Shown here in pieces: positions 35,156 to 44,271 of a stretch of DNA of 64,000 nt; position 1 is the stretch's first letter; each line of letters begins with the position of its first letter. The notes under the pieces are model-generated. The model was not told the DNA's origin. It searched no databases and saw nothing but the letters and a program-made list of their open reading frames with translations. The stretch lies in assembly GCA_036277115.1 (NCBI GenBank), contig DASUNM010000005.1:1-64000 (forward strand). Direction: 5' to 3'. Made by a program: the position numbers and the translations under genes. The DNA comes from Pyrinomonadaceae bacterium. Its GTDB lineage: Bacteria > Acidobacteriota > Blastocatellia > Pyrinomonadales > Pyrinomonadaceae.

Positions 35156-36934
35156 ATGTCAGCCAAACTCGGCGAAATTCTCGTCCGTGAGAATCTGATC
35201 AGTCCCCAGCACCTACGGCAGGCTCTCGATTACCAGCGAGAGCATGGCGGGCGGCTGGGCTTCAATCTTGTGAAGTTGGGGCTGGTTTCAGACGACACCA
35301 TCACGGCCATTCTGTCCCGGCAATACGGTATTCCGTCGGTAAATCTCGAATTGTTCGACATTGACGATTCGGTCCTCCGGCTGATTCCGCAGGAAGTCGC
35401 GCAAAAGTATTCTGTGCTGCCTTTGTCCCGCGTGGGCGCCACCCTCACCCTGGCCATGGTCGATCCGACCAATGTCTTCGCGATGGACGACATCAAGTTC
35501 ATGACCGGGTTGAATGTTGAGCCGGTCGTGGTCGCTGAAGCTAGTGTGCAGCAGGCAATCTCGAAGTATTACAGCACGACGCGTGAAATCGAGCTGGCCT
35601 CAGTCACGGCCGAAGTCTTGCCGAACGGAAATGGCTTCTCAGATTCCGACCTGGTTTCTCTCGATACTCTCGATTTCGATCACAGTTCGGTGGCGGAAGA
35701 AGTTGAGGTCTTCGAAGATAACGAAGAGATCGATATTTCAAGTCTCGCCCGGATGAGCGAGGACGCGCCGGTCGTTCGGCTCGTGAACGTCCTGCTCGTC
35801 GATGCCCTGCGCCGCGGCGCCTCTGACATTCACGTTGAGCCATACGAAAAAGAACTTCGCATTCGCTTCCGCATCGACGGTGTGCTGTACGACGTAATGC
35901 ATCCGCCGTTGAAGATGCGTGACGCCCTCATCTCGCGTATCAAGATCATGTCCAAGCTGGACATCTCGGAAAAGCGACTGCCGCAGGATGGCCGCATCAA
36001 GATTCGCGTAAAAGTAGAGTCGCGTTCGCGCGAACTCGATTTTCGCGTTTCGACACTGCCTACACTGTTCGGTGAAAAGGTCGTGCTTCGCTTACTCGAC
36101 AAAGAGAAGCTGATGCTCGACATGACGAATCTCGGTTTTGAGCCGGAATCGCTCGTCAAATTCCAGCGCAATATTTCCAAGCCATACGGCATGGTGCTGG
36201 TGACAGGACCAACCGGAAGCGGAAAAACAAACACTCTGTATTCGGCCCTGCAATCGCTGAACAAGACCGATACGAACATCATGACGGCGGAAGATCCCGT
36301 CGAGTTCAATCTGCCCGGCATTAACCAGGTGCAAATGAAAGAGCAGATCGGGCTTAACTTCGCGGCCGCGCTTCGTTCGTTTCTGCGGCAGGATCCAAAC
36401 ATCATCCTCGTCGGCGAAATCCGTGACTTTGAAACGGCCGAAATCGCCATCAAGGCCGCGCTCACCGGCCACTTGGTGCTCTCAACCCTCCACACCAACG
36501 ATGCTCCCTCGACTATCTCCCGCCTAATGAATATGGGTATCGAACCCTTCCTCGTCGCGACCAGCGTCAACCTTATCCAGGCGCAGCGACTGATTCGCAG
36601 AATCTGCAAAGACTGCAAGAAAGAACAGCCCACCCCCGTTGAAGCGCTCGTAGAAATCGGATTCTCGCCCGAAGAAGCCAAGACGGTAAAAACATTCAAA
36701 GGCCGCGGTTGCCCGACTTGTAACGATACCGGTTACAAAGGCCGCATTGGTCTGTATGAAGTAATGGAGATTACCGACGAAATCAGAGAGCTGATTTTGA
36801 TCGGTGCTTCGGCGCTTGAATTGCGCAAGAAATCGATTGAAGACGGAATGATTACGCTTCGCGAATCCGGCCTTCAAAAGATCAAGAGTGGCGTTACCAC
36901 GGTTGAAGAGGTTGTACGCGAGACCGTGGCTTGA
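35156..36934 (+). CDS. pilB: Type IV pilus assembly ATPase PilB
   Basis: PilB is the hexameric cytoplasmic ATPase that powers pilus extension. The N-terminal MshEN/GSPII_E domain opens LGEILVRENLISPQHLRQA; the ATPase core has Walker A VTGPTGSGKTN near residue 346, Walker B ILVGEIRDFETAEIA near residue 420, the HLVLSTLHTNDA stretch, and a zinc tetracysteine CKDCKKE ... CPTCNDTG near residue 490. Full length (592 residues) with no defect. First gene of a rightward operon: an exported Arg-rich protein, pilT and pilC follow with short gaps. The upstream 220 bases include no obvious riboswitch I can name. Confidence 0.95.
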   Translation: MSAKLGEILVRENLISPQHLRQALDYQREHGGRLGFNLVKLGLVSDDTITAILSRQYGIPSVNLELFDIDDSVLRLIPQEVAQKYSVLPLSRVGATLTLAMVDPTNVFAMDDIKFMTGLNVEPVVVAEASVQQAISKYYSTTREIELASVTAEVLPNGNGFSDSDLVSLDTLDFDHSSVAEEVEVFEDNEEIDISSLARMSEDAPVVRLVNVLLVDALRRGASDIHVEPYEKELRIRFRIDGVLYDVMHPPLKMRDALISRIKIMSKLDISEKRLPQDGRIKIRVKVESRSRELDFRVSTLPTLFGEKVVLRLLDKEKLMLDMTNLGFEPESLVKFQRNISKPYGMVLVTGPTGSGKTNTLYSALQSLNKTDTNIMTAEDPVEFNLPGINQVQMKEQIGLNFAAALRSFLRQDPNIILVGEIRDFETAEIAIKAALTGHLVLSTLHTNDAPSTISRLMNMGIEPFLVATSVNLIQAQRLIRRICKDCKKEQPTPVEALVEIGFSPEEAKTVKTFKGRGCPTCNDTGYKGRIGLYEVMEITDEIRELILIGASALELRKKSIEDGMITLRESGLQKIKSGVTTVEEVVRETVA

Positions 36935-36947
36935 AAGGAGTAGGCAC

Positions 36948-37730
36948 ATGTTACGTCGTATAGCAATTGGTTTGTGTCTGTTGGCAACGCTGGTTGTGAC
37001 GATCCCTTTGGTCAGCTCAACCGCACATAATCTTCGCGCCCAGTTTTCTTCTGCGTCGAGTCGACGACGTCATTCACGTGCGTGGTGGCGCCGGCATCGA
37101 GCAATGCTGCGGCGTCGTCAGGCAATGCTGGCTCGGCGTCGGGCGATGCGCGCGGTGATGTTGGCCCGCCGAAATGGGGCTGCGCCAACCGAGCCGAAAG
37201 TCGTCGGAAACCACGCGACTCTTCCGACAACCGTGACGCTGCCCACCGCTCCAGCGATGACCAGCAACGCGGCGCTGCCGAATGGATGGGCGCCGGTGGC
37301 TTCGACAGGCGCGGGCTCGAATTTTCGCATCGCACCCGCGGCTGGGCCTGAAGCGAGCGCAACATTAACCCTGGTGGCTCCGACAACGGGCAGTCAGCCC
37401 TTTGGCCGCGAGCAAAAGAAAATGGTTGGCGGGGCGTCGCACACCGAACTCAGACGAAGCGTCATCGACCGCATGGTCAGTGCCGGCGGTTGGGTCGTGA
37501 ACGATCGTCAACGCGAGATTTCGGGGCGTCGCGTGTTTGAAGTAATCGCGCAAACACCGTCGTCCAACGGAAAACCCGACCAGGTTTGGAATTTTTACTT
37601 TGCAGAAATTGACGGCAAAGTTTACGCGTTAACGACGCGCACAGCCGGCAACCACGACAAGGTGGCCGCGGATGCTGAAAAGTTCATCAGCGCGTTCTCG
37701 CCGGCCGGACTTCAGGCCAAGCAAAAGTAG
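36948..37730 (+). CDS. Exported Arg-rich protein in the pil operon
   Basis: Unrecognised 260-residue protein placed between pilB and pilT, 13 bases after the pilB stop. The ATG at 36948 (AAAGGAG upstream) is followed by a signal peptide (MLRRIAIGLCLLATLVVTIP). Residues 30-75 are extremely Arg/Ala-rich (RRHSRAWWRRHRAMLRRRQA), then a Thr/Pro/Ala linker, then a C-terminal alpha/beta domain of about 110 residues (RRSVIDRMVSAGGWVVNDRQ to the end). It may be a periplasmic pilus or surface-associated factor, but that rests on position only. A longer frame starting inside pilB is rejected. Confidence 0.65.
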   Translation: MLRRIAIGLCLLATLVVTIPLVSSTAHNLRAQFSSASSRRRHSRAWWRRHRAMLRRRQAMLARRRAMRAVMLARRNGAAPTEPKVVGNHATLPTTVTLPTAPAMTSNAALPNGWAPVASTGAGSNFRIAPAAGPEASATLTLVAPTTGSQPFGREQKKMVGGASHTELRRSVIDRMVSAGGWVVNDRQREISGRRVFEVIAQTPSSNGKPDQVWNFYFAEIDGKVYALTTRTAGNHDKVAADAEKFISAFSPAGLQAKQK

Positions 37731-37760
37731 GCGAAATCTTCAAGAAGGAAGACAAACCCC

Positions 37761-38924
37761 ATGGAAAATCCTCCGCAAATCTCACTCTCTGAGCTGTTGC
37801 GCAAACTGTCTGAACTGGGCGGTTCGGACTTGCACGTCACCACTGGCACGCCGCCATTGGTGCGCGTTCACGGAACCATCCGCCCCCTGGACGGCTACCG
37901 TCCGCTGACGTCGTCCGAGACGAAGCAGCTCGCCTACTCGGTGCTGACCGATGCGCAGAAGCACCGGTTCGAAGAGAACCTCGAGCTGGACTTCAGCTTT
38001 GGCGTCAAAGGTCTCTCGCGTTTCCGCGCGAATCTCTTCAATCAGCGTGGCGCCGTGGGCGCTGTCTTCCGCGCCATTCCCTACGAGATCAAATCGTTTG
38101 AGGACCTCGGGCTACCGCAGGTCGTCCAGGAGCTTTGCAAGAAGCCGCGCGGTTTGATACTGGTGACCGGGCCAACCGGCTCCGGCAAGTCGACGACGCT
38201 CGCGGCAATGATCGACAAGATCAATCGCGAACGTCACGAACACATTCTCACCATCGAAGACCCGATCGAGTTTCTTCACAATCACAAGGGTTGCATCGTC
38301 AACCAGCGTGAAGTTAACGCCGACACAAAGGGTTTTCCGGAAGCGCTACGGACCGCGTTGCGTCAGGATCCTGATGTGGTGCTGGTCGGAGAAATGCGCG
38401 ATCTCGAGACGATTGAATCAGCACTGCGAATCGCGGAAACGGGTCACTTAACATTTGCGACCCTGCATACAAATTCCGCCGCTTCGACGATCAATCGCAT
38501 CATCGACGTGTTTCCGGCAATGCAGCAGGCGCAGGTTCGCGCTCAGCTTTCGCTGACGCTCGAAGGCATCCTCTGTCAGTCGCTGCTGCCGCGGGCCGAT
38601 GCTACCGGCCGCGCGATGGCGATGGAAATTCTGATTCCCAACTCGGCAATCAGAAACCTGATTCGCGAAGACAAGGTCCACCAGATTTATTCGATGATGC
38701 AGACCGGTCAGGACATTCACGGGATGCAGACCTTCAATCAAAGCCTGGCCACTCTGTTTCACAAACGCGCCATTTCGAAAGACATGGCTTTCCAGGCCTC
38801 GTCGAACTCAAACGAGCTTCGCGACCTGATCGACCGCGGTGCGGGACTGAACACTGGCAATGGCTCAATGAGGCCACCTGTCCCCGCGGGCTACAACGCC
38901 CAGCGTCCCATCCAACGGCGATAA
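37761..38924 (+). CDS. pilT: Type IV pilus retraction ATPase PilT
   Basis: PilT drives pilus retraction and twitching. The 387-residue protein has SELLRKLSELGGSDLHVTTG at the start, Walker A VTGPTGSGKST near residue 135, the ILTIEDPIEFLH Asp box, Walker B VVLVGEMRDLETIE near residue 205 and the HLTFATLHTNSA His box. The C-terminus has a Gly/Pro-rich tail not found in many family members. It follows the Arg-rich protein gene by 30 bases and precedes pilC by 33 bases, so one transcript is likely. Together with comEC this fits DNA uptake as well as motility. Confidence 0.96.
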   Translation: MENPPQISLSELLRKLSELGGSDLHVTTGTPPLVRVHGTIRPLDGYRPLTSSETKQLAYSVLTDAQKHRFEENLELDFSFGVKGLSRFRANLFNQRGAVGAVFRAIPYEIKSFEDLGLPQVVQELCKKPRGLILVTGPTGSGKSTTLAAMIDKINRERHEHILTIEDPIEFLHNHKGCIVNQREVNADTKGFPEALRTALRQDPDVVLVGEMRDLETIESALRIAETGHLTFATLHTNSAASTINRIIDVFPAMQQAQVRAQLSLTLEGILCQSLLPRADATGRAMAMEILIPNSAIRNLIREDKVHQIYSMMQTGQDIHGMQTFNQSLATLFHKRAISKDMAFQASSNSNELRDLIDRGAGLNTGNGSMRPPVPAGYNAQRPIQRR

Positions 38925-38957
38925 CGAACACGACCACTCAGAACGGAGCATTAGGAA

Positions 38958-40187
38958 ATGCCAACTTACGTTTTTAAAGGCCAAAACCGGCTGAACGAGA
39001 TTGTTTCTGGCGAGCGCGTGGCCGACAACCGCGAGGCGCTGCGCCAGGCGCTGCGACGCGAGCAAATCACGCTCATGTCCGTGAAGGAAAAGGGCCGCGA
39101 GATCGGCATTCCGAAATTGGCCGGCAAGAAGAAAGTGAAGGCGAAAGACCTCGCGATCTTCACCCGCCAATTCTCCGTGATGATCGACGCGGGTCTGCCG
39201 CTCGTGCAGTGTCTCGATATTCTGTCTCAACAGCAACAGAACAAGTTCTTTCAGCAGGTGTTGGCCCAGGTGCGCCAGGACGTCGAGGAAGGTTCGACAT
39301 TGTCTGCCGCCATGACTCGTCATCCAAAAGTGTTCGATCAGCTTTACACAAACATGGTCGAAGCGGGCGAGACGGGCGGTATTCTGGATCTAATTCTGCA
39401 GCGCCTTTCGACCTTCATCGAAAAGATCGTGAAGTTGAAACGCGACGTCGTTTCGGCCCTTATCTATCCCGTGGCTGTGATTGTGCTGGCCATCGTCGCC
39501 ATCGCCATCATCATGGTCGTCGTGATTCCGCAATTCCAAAATATCTTTCTCGGCCTGTTAGGACCGGGAGAACCGCTGCCGCTTCCCACGAGAATTGTGG
39601 TTGGCCTCAGTAACTTTCTCGCTGGCTGGGGCGGGCTCGTCATCCTGGCTGTGATAATCGCGACGGCGGTCGGGCTGAGGTTCTACTACAAAACGCCGGG
39701 TGGGCGAAAAATCATCGACACCGTCTGCTTGAAAGTCCCCATTCTGGGATCAATTTTTCTAAAGATTGCGATAGCTCGCTTTTCACGGACGCTGTCGACT
39801 CTGCTTTCTTCCGGTGTTCCGATTTTGCAATCGCTCGACATTACCGCCCGCACGGCGGGGAACGTCATCGTTGAAAACGCGATCGTTCAGATCCGCGACG
39901 GCGTAGAACAGGGCAAGAGCTTTGTTGAGCCGTTGCGTGCGTCGGAGCTATTTCCGCATATGGTTGCGCAGATGGTAGGGATCGGCGAACAAACCGGCGC
40001 GCTGGATTCGATGCTTGGGAAGATTGCTGATTTCTACGAACAGGAAGTGGATGCTGCGATTGCGAACCTGTTGACCTTGATGGAACCGGCGTTGATTGGC
40101 TTCCTGGGTGTGACCATCGGAGGGATTGTCATCGCGATGTACATGCCGATGTTCACGCTGATTGGCAAGCTGTCCTCGGGCCACTAA
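38958..40187 (+). CDS. pilC: Type IV pilus inner-membrane platform protein PilC
   Basis: PilC (GspF family) is the inner-membrane protein contacted by PilB and PilT. It has two T2SSF domains: the first with LAIFTRQFSVMIDAGLPLVQ near residue 70, the second with ARFSRTLSTLLSSGVPILQS near residue 270, and three hydrophobic segments (around residues 170-195, 220-242 and 375-400). The length of 409 residues is normal. The stop is at 40185-40187, just 17 bases left of the proposed Tn7-like element end, and normal pil operon continuation is absent on the right because the element follows. Confidence 0.95.
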   Translation: MPTYVFKGQNRLNEIVSGERVADNREALRQALRREQITLMSVKEKGREIGIPKLAGKKKVKAKDLAIFTRQFSVMIDAGLPLVQCLDILSQQQQNKFFQQVLAQVRQDVEEGSTLSAAMTRHPKVFDQLYTNMVEAGETGGILDLILQRLSTFIEKIVKLKRDVVSALIYPVAVIVLAIVAIAIIMVVVIPQFQNIFLGLLGPGEPLPLPTRIVVGLSNFLAGWGGLVILAVIIATAVGLRFYYKTPGGRKIIDTVCLKVPILGSIFLKIAIARFSRTLSTLLSSGVPILQSLDITARTAGNVIVENAIVQIRDGVEQGKSFVEPLRASELFPHMVAQMVGIGEQTGALDSMLGKIADFYEQEVDAAIANLLTLMEPALIGFLGVTIGGIVIAMYMPMFTLIGKLSSGH

Positions 40188-40204
40188 ACGTGAGCAGTGG
40201 CGGC

Positions 40205-40275
40205 TGATCGCGCCTAATAAAGTCGTTACGTAACGAATAAAGACCTTACTGAAACAATAAAGTTCTTACCGACGA
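40205..40275 (+). repeat. Left element end: TGATCGC terminus and three TnsB-like boxes
   Basis: TGATCGCGC at 40205, then boxes AATAAAGTCGTTAC (40216), AATAAAGACCTTAC (40236) and AATAAAGTTCTTAC (40256), each exactly 20 bp apart. The nine-base spacing between the terminal TG and the first box equals that of Tn7 from memory. Confidence 0.8.
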
Positions 40276-40332
40276 ATCCAACAAGCCCGCGGTACTTCTG
40301 GTGTCGAGGTGTCACTCGAGCGAGTTCCGTAA

Positions 40333-41097
40333 GTGGATTTCTTTCTAGGTTTTCCTTCGGACGATCCAGCACGACACCAATCGCATTCACGGGAGGGCTT
40401 GGCCTTTTCTATTTTCTCCCTCGTTCTTCTCGCCTATACTGCGACGGTGAACTGGAGCTACATAATCATCGGCGGCGCGGGACTCCAAATCGCACTGCTA
40501 ACACTGGTGTACACCCTCACTGCGAGACGAAGCGATGGGGCAATCAAAGCACTAGAGGCCCATAATAAATGGTTGAAGGAACAACTCGACCAAGCAAACA
40601 ATAATGCGCCTGACGTCTTGGTGGAACGACAAAAGAAACGAATCGAACAATACAAGGAAGAATTAGAGCAACTATCGAATGATTACGAAGCGAATAAGGC
40701 TCTAATCGAGGTGAAAGTAGCGGAACTTGAACGAGCTGAAGAACTACTCGGAGAACTTGAATATTATAAAGACCAATTTGCTTGCCCTACCTGTGGTGCT
40801 GAACTGACTACGCTAGCCGGTGAAGAGGAAGAAGTGAGGGCTTATGCCTGTGGTAGCACTAGTAGCCCAAATGGAGAATACCCCTGCCCTTACGACCCTG
40901 AATTCCCAAGGCTAGAAGACTACAACCGAGAAGTACGACAACTAGCCTCCGGCAAGTTCTTCTGTAACCCCAAAGCTAAAAACAAAAATGCGTACAAACT
41001 GACTCTACAGCCTCAGGGTGGCGAAACAGAAGAAGAAGCTAAACAGAAAATCGCAAACAATTATCAACGCCTTCTTCCTAAGAATCTTAGAGGGTGA
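40333..41097 (+). CDS. Membrane protein with coiled coil and zinc ribbon, hypothetical
   Basis: Not recognised. The 254-residue protein has two close hydrophobic helices (residues 25-40 FSIFSLVLLAYTAT and 43-62 YIIIGGAGLQIALLTLVYTL), a long charged coiled coil (residues 70-145, rich in Glu/Lys/Asn) and a four-cysteine zinc-ribbon-like part (CPTCG near residue 153, CGSTSS and CPYD near 176-187). It is the first gene inside the dense element end, where Tn7 would have tnsA, but nothing like a TnsA endonuclease is visible. The start is GTG at 40333. The codon use is A+T-rich compared with the host. Confidence 0.62.
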   Translation: MDFFLGFPSDDPARHQSHSREGLAFSIFSLVLLAYTATVNWSYIIIGGAGLQIALLTLVYTLTARRSDGAIKALEAHNKWLKEQLDQANNNAPDVLVERQKKRIEQYKEELEQLSNDYEANKALIEVKVAELERAEELLGELEYYKDQFACPTCGAELTTLAGEEEEVRAYACGSTSSPNGEYPCPYDPEFPRLEDYNREVRQLASGKFFCNPKAKNKNAYKLTLQPQGGETEEEAKQKIANNYQRLLPKNLRG

Positions 41098-41411
41098 AAC
41101 AAAACGTCTCACGGACGTGCACTACACGGAGATAACACGTGGAACACCCCTTCACTCTCCTCCCTGCCCGTCGCTACGAAGTCTGGCAAAGAAACAAATC
41201 CTCAAAACCAATAAAAAACGCCAGCGAAGGTGTAGGTATGAAGTTTGGAAGGTTGACCGCCCTTTGTCTTTCGACAAGCCGTCACTGGCACACCGAATTA
41301 TTCATTCGCGACTGATGATTCTATTGGCTTCATTACTTGGGCTCGCGCCTCTGTCCTATAGAAGCTCCGCTAGGAAACGGAAACGCAACGTCCGAACCGT
41401 CACTGCTCCAA
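41098..41411. other. Spacer with no supported gene
   Basis: The gap between two genes that converge. A 161-residue + frame overlaps both neighbours here, but its composition is not protein-like and I do not call it. Confidence 0.4.
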
Positions 41412-42365
41412 TCATTTTTGCAATTCTATTTGCTTTACCATGGAATGAAGCATGTCAAGAAGCAAAAAGAGTCGTGTCGAAAGCTCAACTGTTCCATAGT
41501 TGAGCGACAGTCCGTGAGCGACCGCATGTCTCCGTAACCGTTCAGATTTGTGATGTGATGAGGGATCATAAGCATCATAGAGTTCGTCGAGTTTTTTCAA
41601 GTTGTGGTAATTCACAATCGCATTAACTTCTTCCACAGTGGCTGTGTTCTCGGTAAGCAATTCCGTTAAGACTTTGAATCGACTACTGAAGACACCCCGA
41701 ACCCGATAAAAACTGCGGTGCGTAAAAGCATATTTGGTTGCCACAAAATCGCGGATGAGACCTTCAACCTGGCCAATCAAAACCGAGACGCTTAAGTTAA
41801 ATCTTGCATTTTGATGAGCCCACAACGCTTCATCAAAGAATTGCTCTCTGAGAGTGAATGGAGCAGCGTTCCACGACTCAACGATTTGACCTAGTTTTTT
41901 CGCCTTTTCGTGGTTAAAGAACTTAACAATTATCTTAGTAATCTCTTCGGCCGTTACAGAATCCTGTTTCTGTACGATATGTTCGTAAAAAGTTATCGGT
42001 AGCCCAGCCACGAGCCACCAATCGTTCTTGTCCATTATGGGCGAGACTCTGGCTAGGCAAAGTGCAATCTGATCTAGTCGTTCAAGACGTTCTATAGCGG
42101 AAGCTACGAGTGAAGTGCTCAACCCTAGTGTGAATGTGTGGAGTTGTAGGTTCGTTATAGAAATATCCCAAGAAAGCTTGTCCAAGTCATAACTGAGTTT
42201 CTGCACGTTACGTTTGTATTGCTCCTCCCACTTGGCAAGATCAGCGTCTGACGTAGCAAGTCTCTCAACCAGTGATTCTCTAAAAACCCGGTTGCGGTAC
42301 CGTTTGCTGAAACGCGCAAGGAAACTCAGATACTTCTTTCGTGCCAGCTTCAAAACGCTTTTCAT
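41412..42365 (-). CDS. HEPN-motif protein, candidate RNase
   Basis: Unrecognised family, but the C-terminus has a HEPN-type catalytic motif R-x4-H: HKSERLRRHAVAHGLSLN, with R-HAVA-H, after a helical region (FDEALWAHQNARFNLSVSVL, IGQVEGLIRDFVATKYAFTH). HEPN proteins of this shape are usually RNA-cleaving toxins or defence effectors; that is family knowledge, and the role here is inferred. The N-terminal 150 residues are helical and basic with no name. The open frame starts at TTG 42398; I use the ATG at 42365. No obvious antitoxin partner is encoded beside it. The codon use is A+T-rich. It lies in the left part of the proposed element, where defence cargo is common. Confidence 0.55.
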   Translation of the reverse strand: MKSVLKLARKKYLSFLARFSKRYRNRVFRESLVERLATSDADLAKWEEQYKRNVQKLSYDLDKLSWDISITNLQLHTFTLGLSTSLVASAIERLERLDQIALCLARVSPIMDKNDWWLVAGLPITFYEHIVQKQDSVTAEEITKIIVKFFNHEKAKKLGQIVESWNAAPFTLREQFFDEALWAHQNARFNLSVSVLIGQVEGLIRDFVATKYAFTHRSFYRVRGVFSSRFKVLTELLTENTATVEEVNAIVNYHNLKKLDELYDAYDPSSHHKSERLRRHAVAHGLSLNYGTVELSTRLFLLLDMLHSMVKQIELQK

Positions 42366-42398
42366 TGCAATTAGATCGTCAATACCGTCTCCTGCCAA

Positions 42399-43041
42399 AA
42401 GTAGGCTCTGGCTTCTTTGTTCAATTCGGTACGTCGTAAATCAAAGCAATCCAACTAAGCCGACCGTCGCTGTGTTCCAAAGATATACCACCCCTCCCCG
42501 TGATCATCGCTAAATACCGTCGCATCTTCACGTCACCGAAGGGACTGCTTACCTTCAATTCTTAGATCAGGCCACTCGACCATAATCAAACCGTATTTGG
42601 TTCTAGGCGCCGAGTACAGGTGCGAGTAAGGAACAGCAGGGCTGCGGGTAAAGGATACTTTGAGTTTGTTGGCAACCTACTCCGTTTGTTTTTAGGGCAG
42701 AAATTTAAGAGAAAACGCGGCACGGAGCATGCCTAGTGATCATCCACCGTCATCACTGGGCGGCGACCAGCCGGTCTTTATGTCCGATCCAAGCGCTGGC
42801 TCCAGGAGAGTCCACTCCTTTATTCCGACGTGTTAAACGGATCCGAATCAGGCGGCCTCAGCTTGTTAGAGATGCAGTGTCGGCAAAAGGGCGTTATCAT
42901 TATTGGCGTTAGCTGCTGTTATTTAATGCGCTGAATCTGCTCCTCCGTGTTGGGACCTCCTCTTTCAGAGCGCGTTCCGGCAAGGTCATGACTCACTGAG
43001 GCTATGTAGCCGAGATAATCTATCTTGGAGTCGTAGATGAA
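42399..43041. other. 643-base gap without a supported gene
   Basis: No ORF here is convincing on either strand. The sequence is mixed in composition, with scattered short palindromes only. I see no tRNA, CRISPR or recognisable riboswitch. Confidence 0.5.
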
Positions 43042-44247
43042 TCACCTGCACTCAGGGTCCTGATGGTCAATGCCGATCTCAACCATCCGCTTCATCTTGT
43101 CGTCTTGTTCGTTCTTGTCTGAGTTGACGCCGCCCGTAGCATAGCTAAATGAGACGTGATCGCTGCCCAGCCGTTTTATTAGGTAAACCACGGCAACATA
43201 GGCTCTGACAGCACCCAATTCGCAGTTGTCATCGACCCGCGGCCAGACTCTTGTCCCCCCTTCCCGTGAAGTGAAGTCCAAGTAAACCGGCTGGGTCCCG
43301 CTGAGCCTGTCGTTGCGGCATCCGCGATAACGAACCTGTTCCAGAGAGAGCCCGGGTGCGTCCCTGTCTCCGATGCCGGTTTGATCCGCCCGCAAGGCTA
43401 TCCCCTTCACCTTATAATCATCGGTACGGCCGAGGACTTCCACCCGCAGGTCGAATCGCTTCTTTCCGCGACGCAAATCCAGCAGCGCTTTCGCAACCTC
43501 CCCCAGCAGGCCCTGCAAGCCCTCATTGACCTTATACTCCCCTCGCTCGAACCCGGCAGCCTTCTCGCGCTTGAGCCATTTATAAAGTTCGAAAGTTTCA
43601 AAGCATGGGTCGGCCTTCTTCGTCTGGTCAAGCTCTTTTATGTATGGTTCGATCCGGTCATGCATCAACAAGTCGAACGCTTCATCGAGGCTTATCCGTT
43701 TCTCGGTCGTTCCTTGAGTCTCGGCCTGTTTCTGAATAACTAGATTAAGCTCTCTGTAGATAAGACGCGTAACTTCATCGCACGTAGACATACGAATAGG
43801 AATGTAGACGGTCTTAGAGTAGCGTTGCTCAGACCCGAGGCCGGGCCTTCTTCTCCAATGCCCGTCCTGCTCGTCCCTTAAAGAAACGGTCAACCGATCT
43901 GTGTCCTGTTCATTGAGCGTCTTGAGGAATACCGGGAGGTACTCCGGACTTTTGAGGGATAGGACTATTTCGTGCTTCGCGTAGAAATACTTCAGCCCGG
44001 TCGGATTTGTGAATTCTATATCCTGGAAGTGAGACATCACGCTTTCGTGGCCCGCACGAATATCCACCACCTTCATCCGTGCCCGCTCGTTCAGGCGGAC
44101 CCCAAGTTTCAACTGTTCTGGGGTAACCGGGTCGGTGGTCGTCGATGGAGCAGGCGCACAACCCGCCACCGAGATCACAAGAGTAATGAGGATGAAGGTG
44201 CGGGCGGCTGAGGTTTTATGAAGGATGACCTTAGAGTCTAACGGCAT
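43042..44247 (-). CDS. Lipoprotein with OmpA-like C-terminal domain
   Basis: The N-terminus has a lipoprotein signal with lipobox VAGC (Cys 29) after ARTFILITLVIS. The middle is a charged helical region of about 200 residues. The C-terminal part looks like a divergent OmpA/MotB peptidoglycan-binding domain: DLRVEVLGRTDDYKV near residue 270, then NCELGAVRAYVAVVYLIKRL near residue 340 and DDKMKRMVEIGIDHQ at the end, matching the usual N-xxLS-xxRA-x-V and NRRVEI positions. If correct, it ties an outer-membrane lipid anchor to the cell wall. Last gene of the leftward cargo run. Confidence in the OmpA-like part is moderate. Confidence 0.6.
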   Translation of the reverse strand: MPLDSKVILHKTSAARTFILITLVISVAGCAPAPSTTTDPVTPEQLKLGVRLNERARMKVVDIRAGHESVMSHFQDIEFTNPTGLKYFYAKHEIVLSLKSPEYLPVFLKTLNEQDTDRLTVSLRDEQDGHWRRRPGLGSEQRYSKTVYIPIRMSTCDEVTRLIYRELNLVIQKQAETQGTTEKRISLDEAFDLLMHDRIEPYIKELDQTKKADPCFETFELYKWLKREKAAGFERGEYKVNEGLQGLLGEVAKALLDLRRGKKRFDLRVEVLGRTDDYKVKGIALRADQTGIGDRDAPGLSLEQVRYRGCRNDRLSGTQPVYLDFTSREGGTRVWPRVDDNCELGAVRAYVAVVYLIKRLGSDHVSFSYATGGVNSDKNEQDDKMKRMVEIGIDHQDPECR

Positions 44248-44271
44248 TGCTTTATGTCCGCGTGTCTTCGG

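Noticed and set aside
40216..40275. Three AATAAAG units as a CRISPR-like or regulatory tandem repeat
   Set aside because: The units abut with no spacers, and inverted counterparts at 59.5 kb show they are element ends, not an array.
41018..41503. A 161-residue + strand ORF between the zinc-ribbon and HEPN genes
   Set aside because: It overlaps both neighbours and is rich in basic low-complexity residues with no domain or start signal.
42399..43041. Search for a missing transposase or tRNA in the large gap
   Set aside because: No ORF above shadow quality and no cloverleaf-like sequence was found there.
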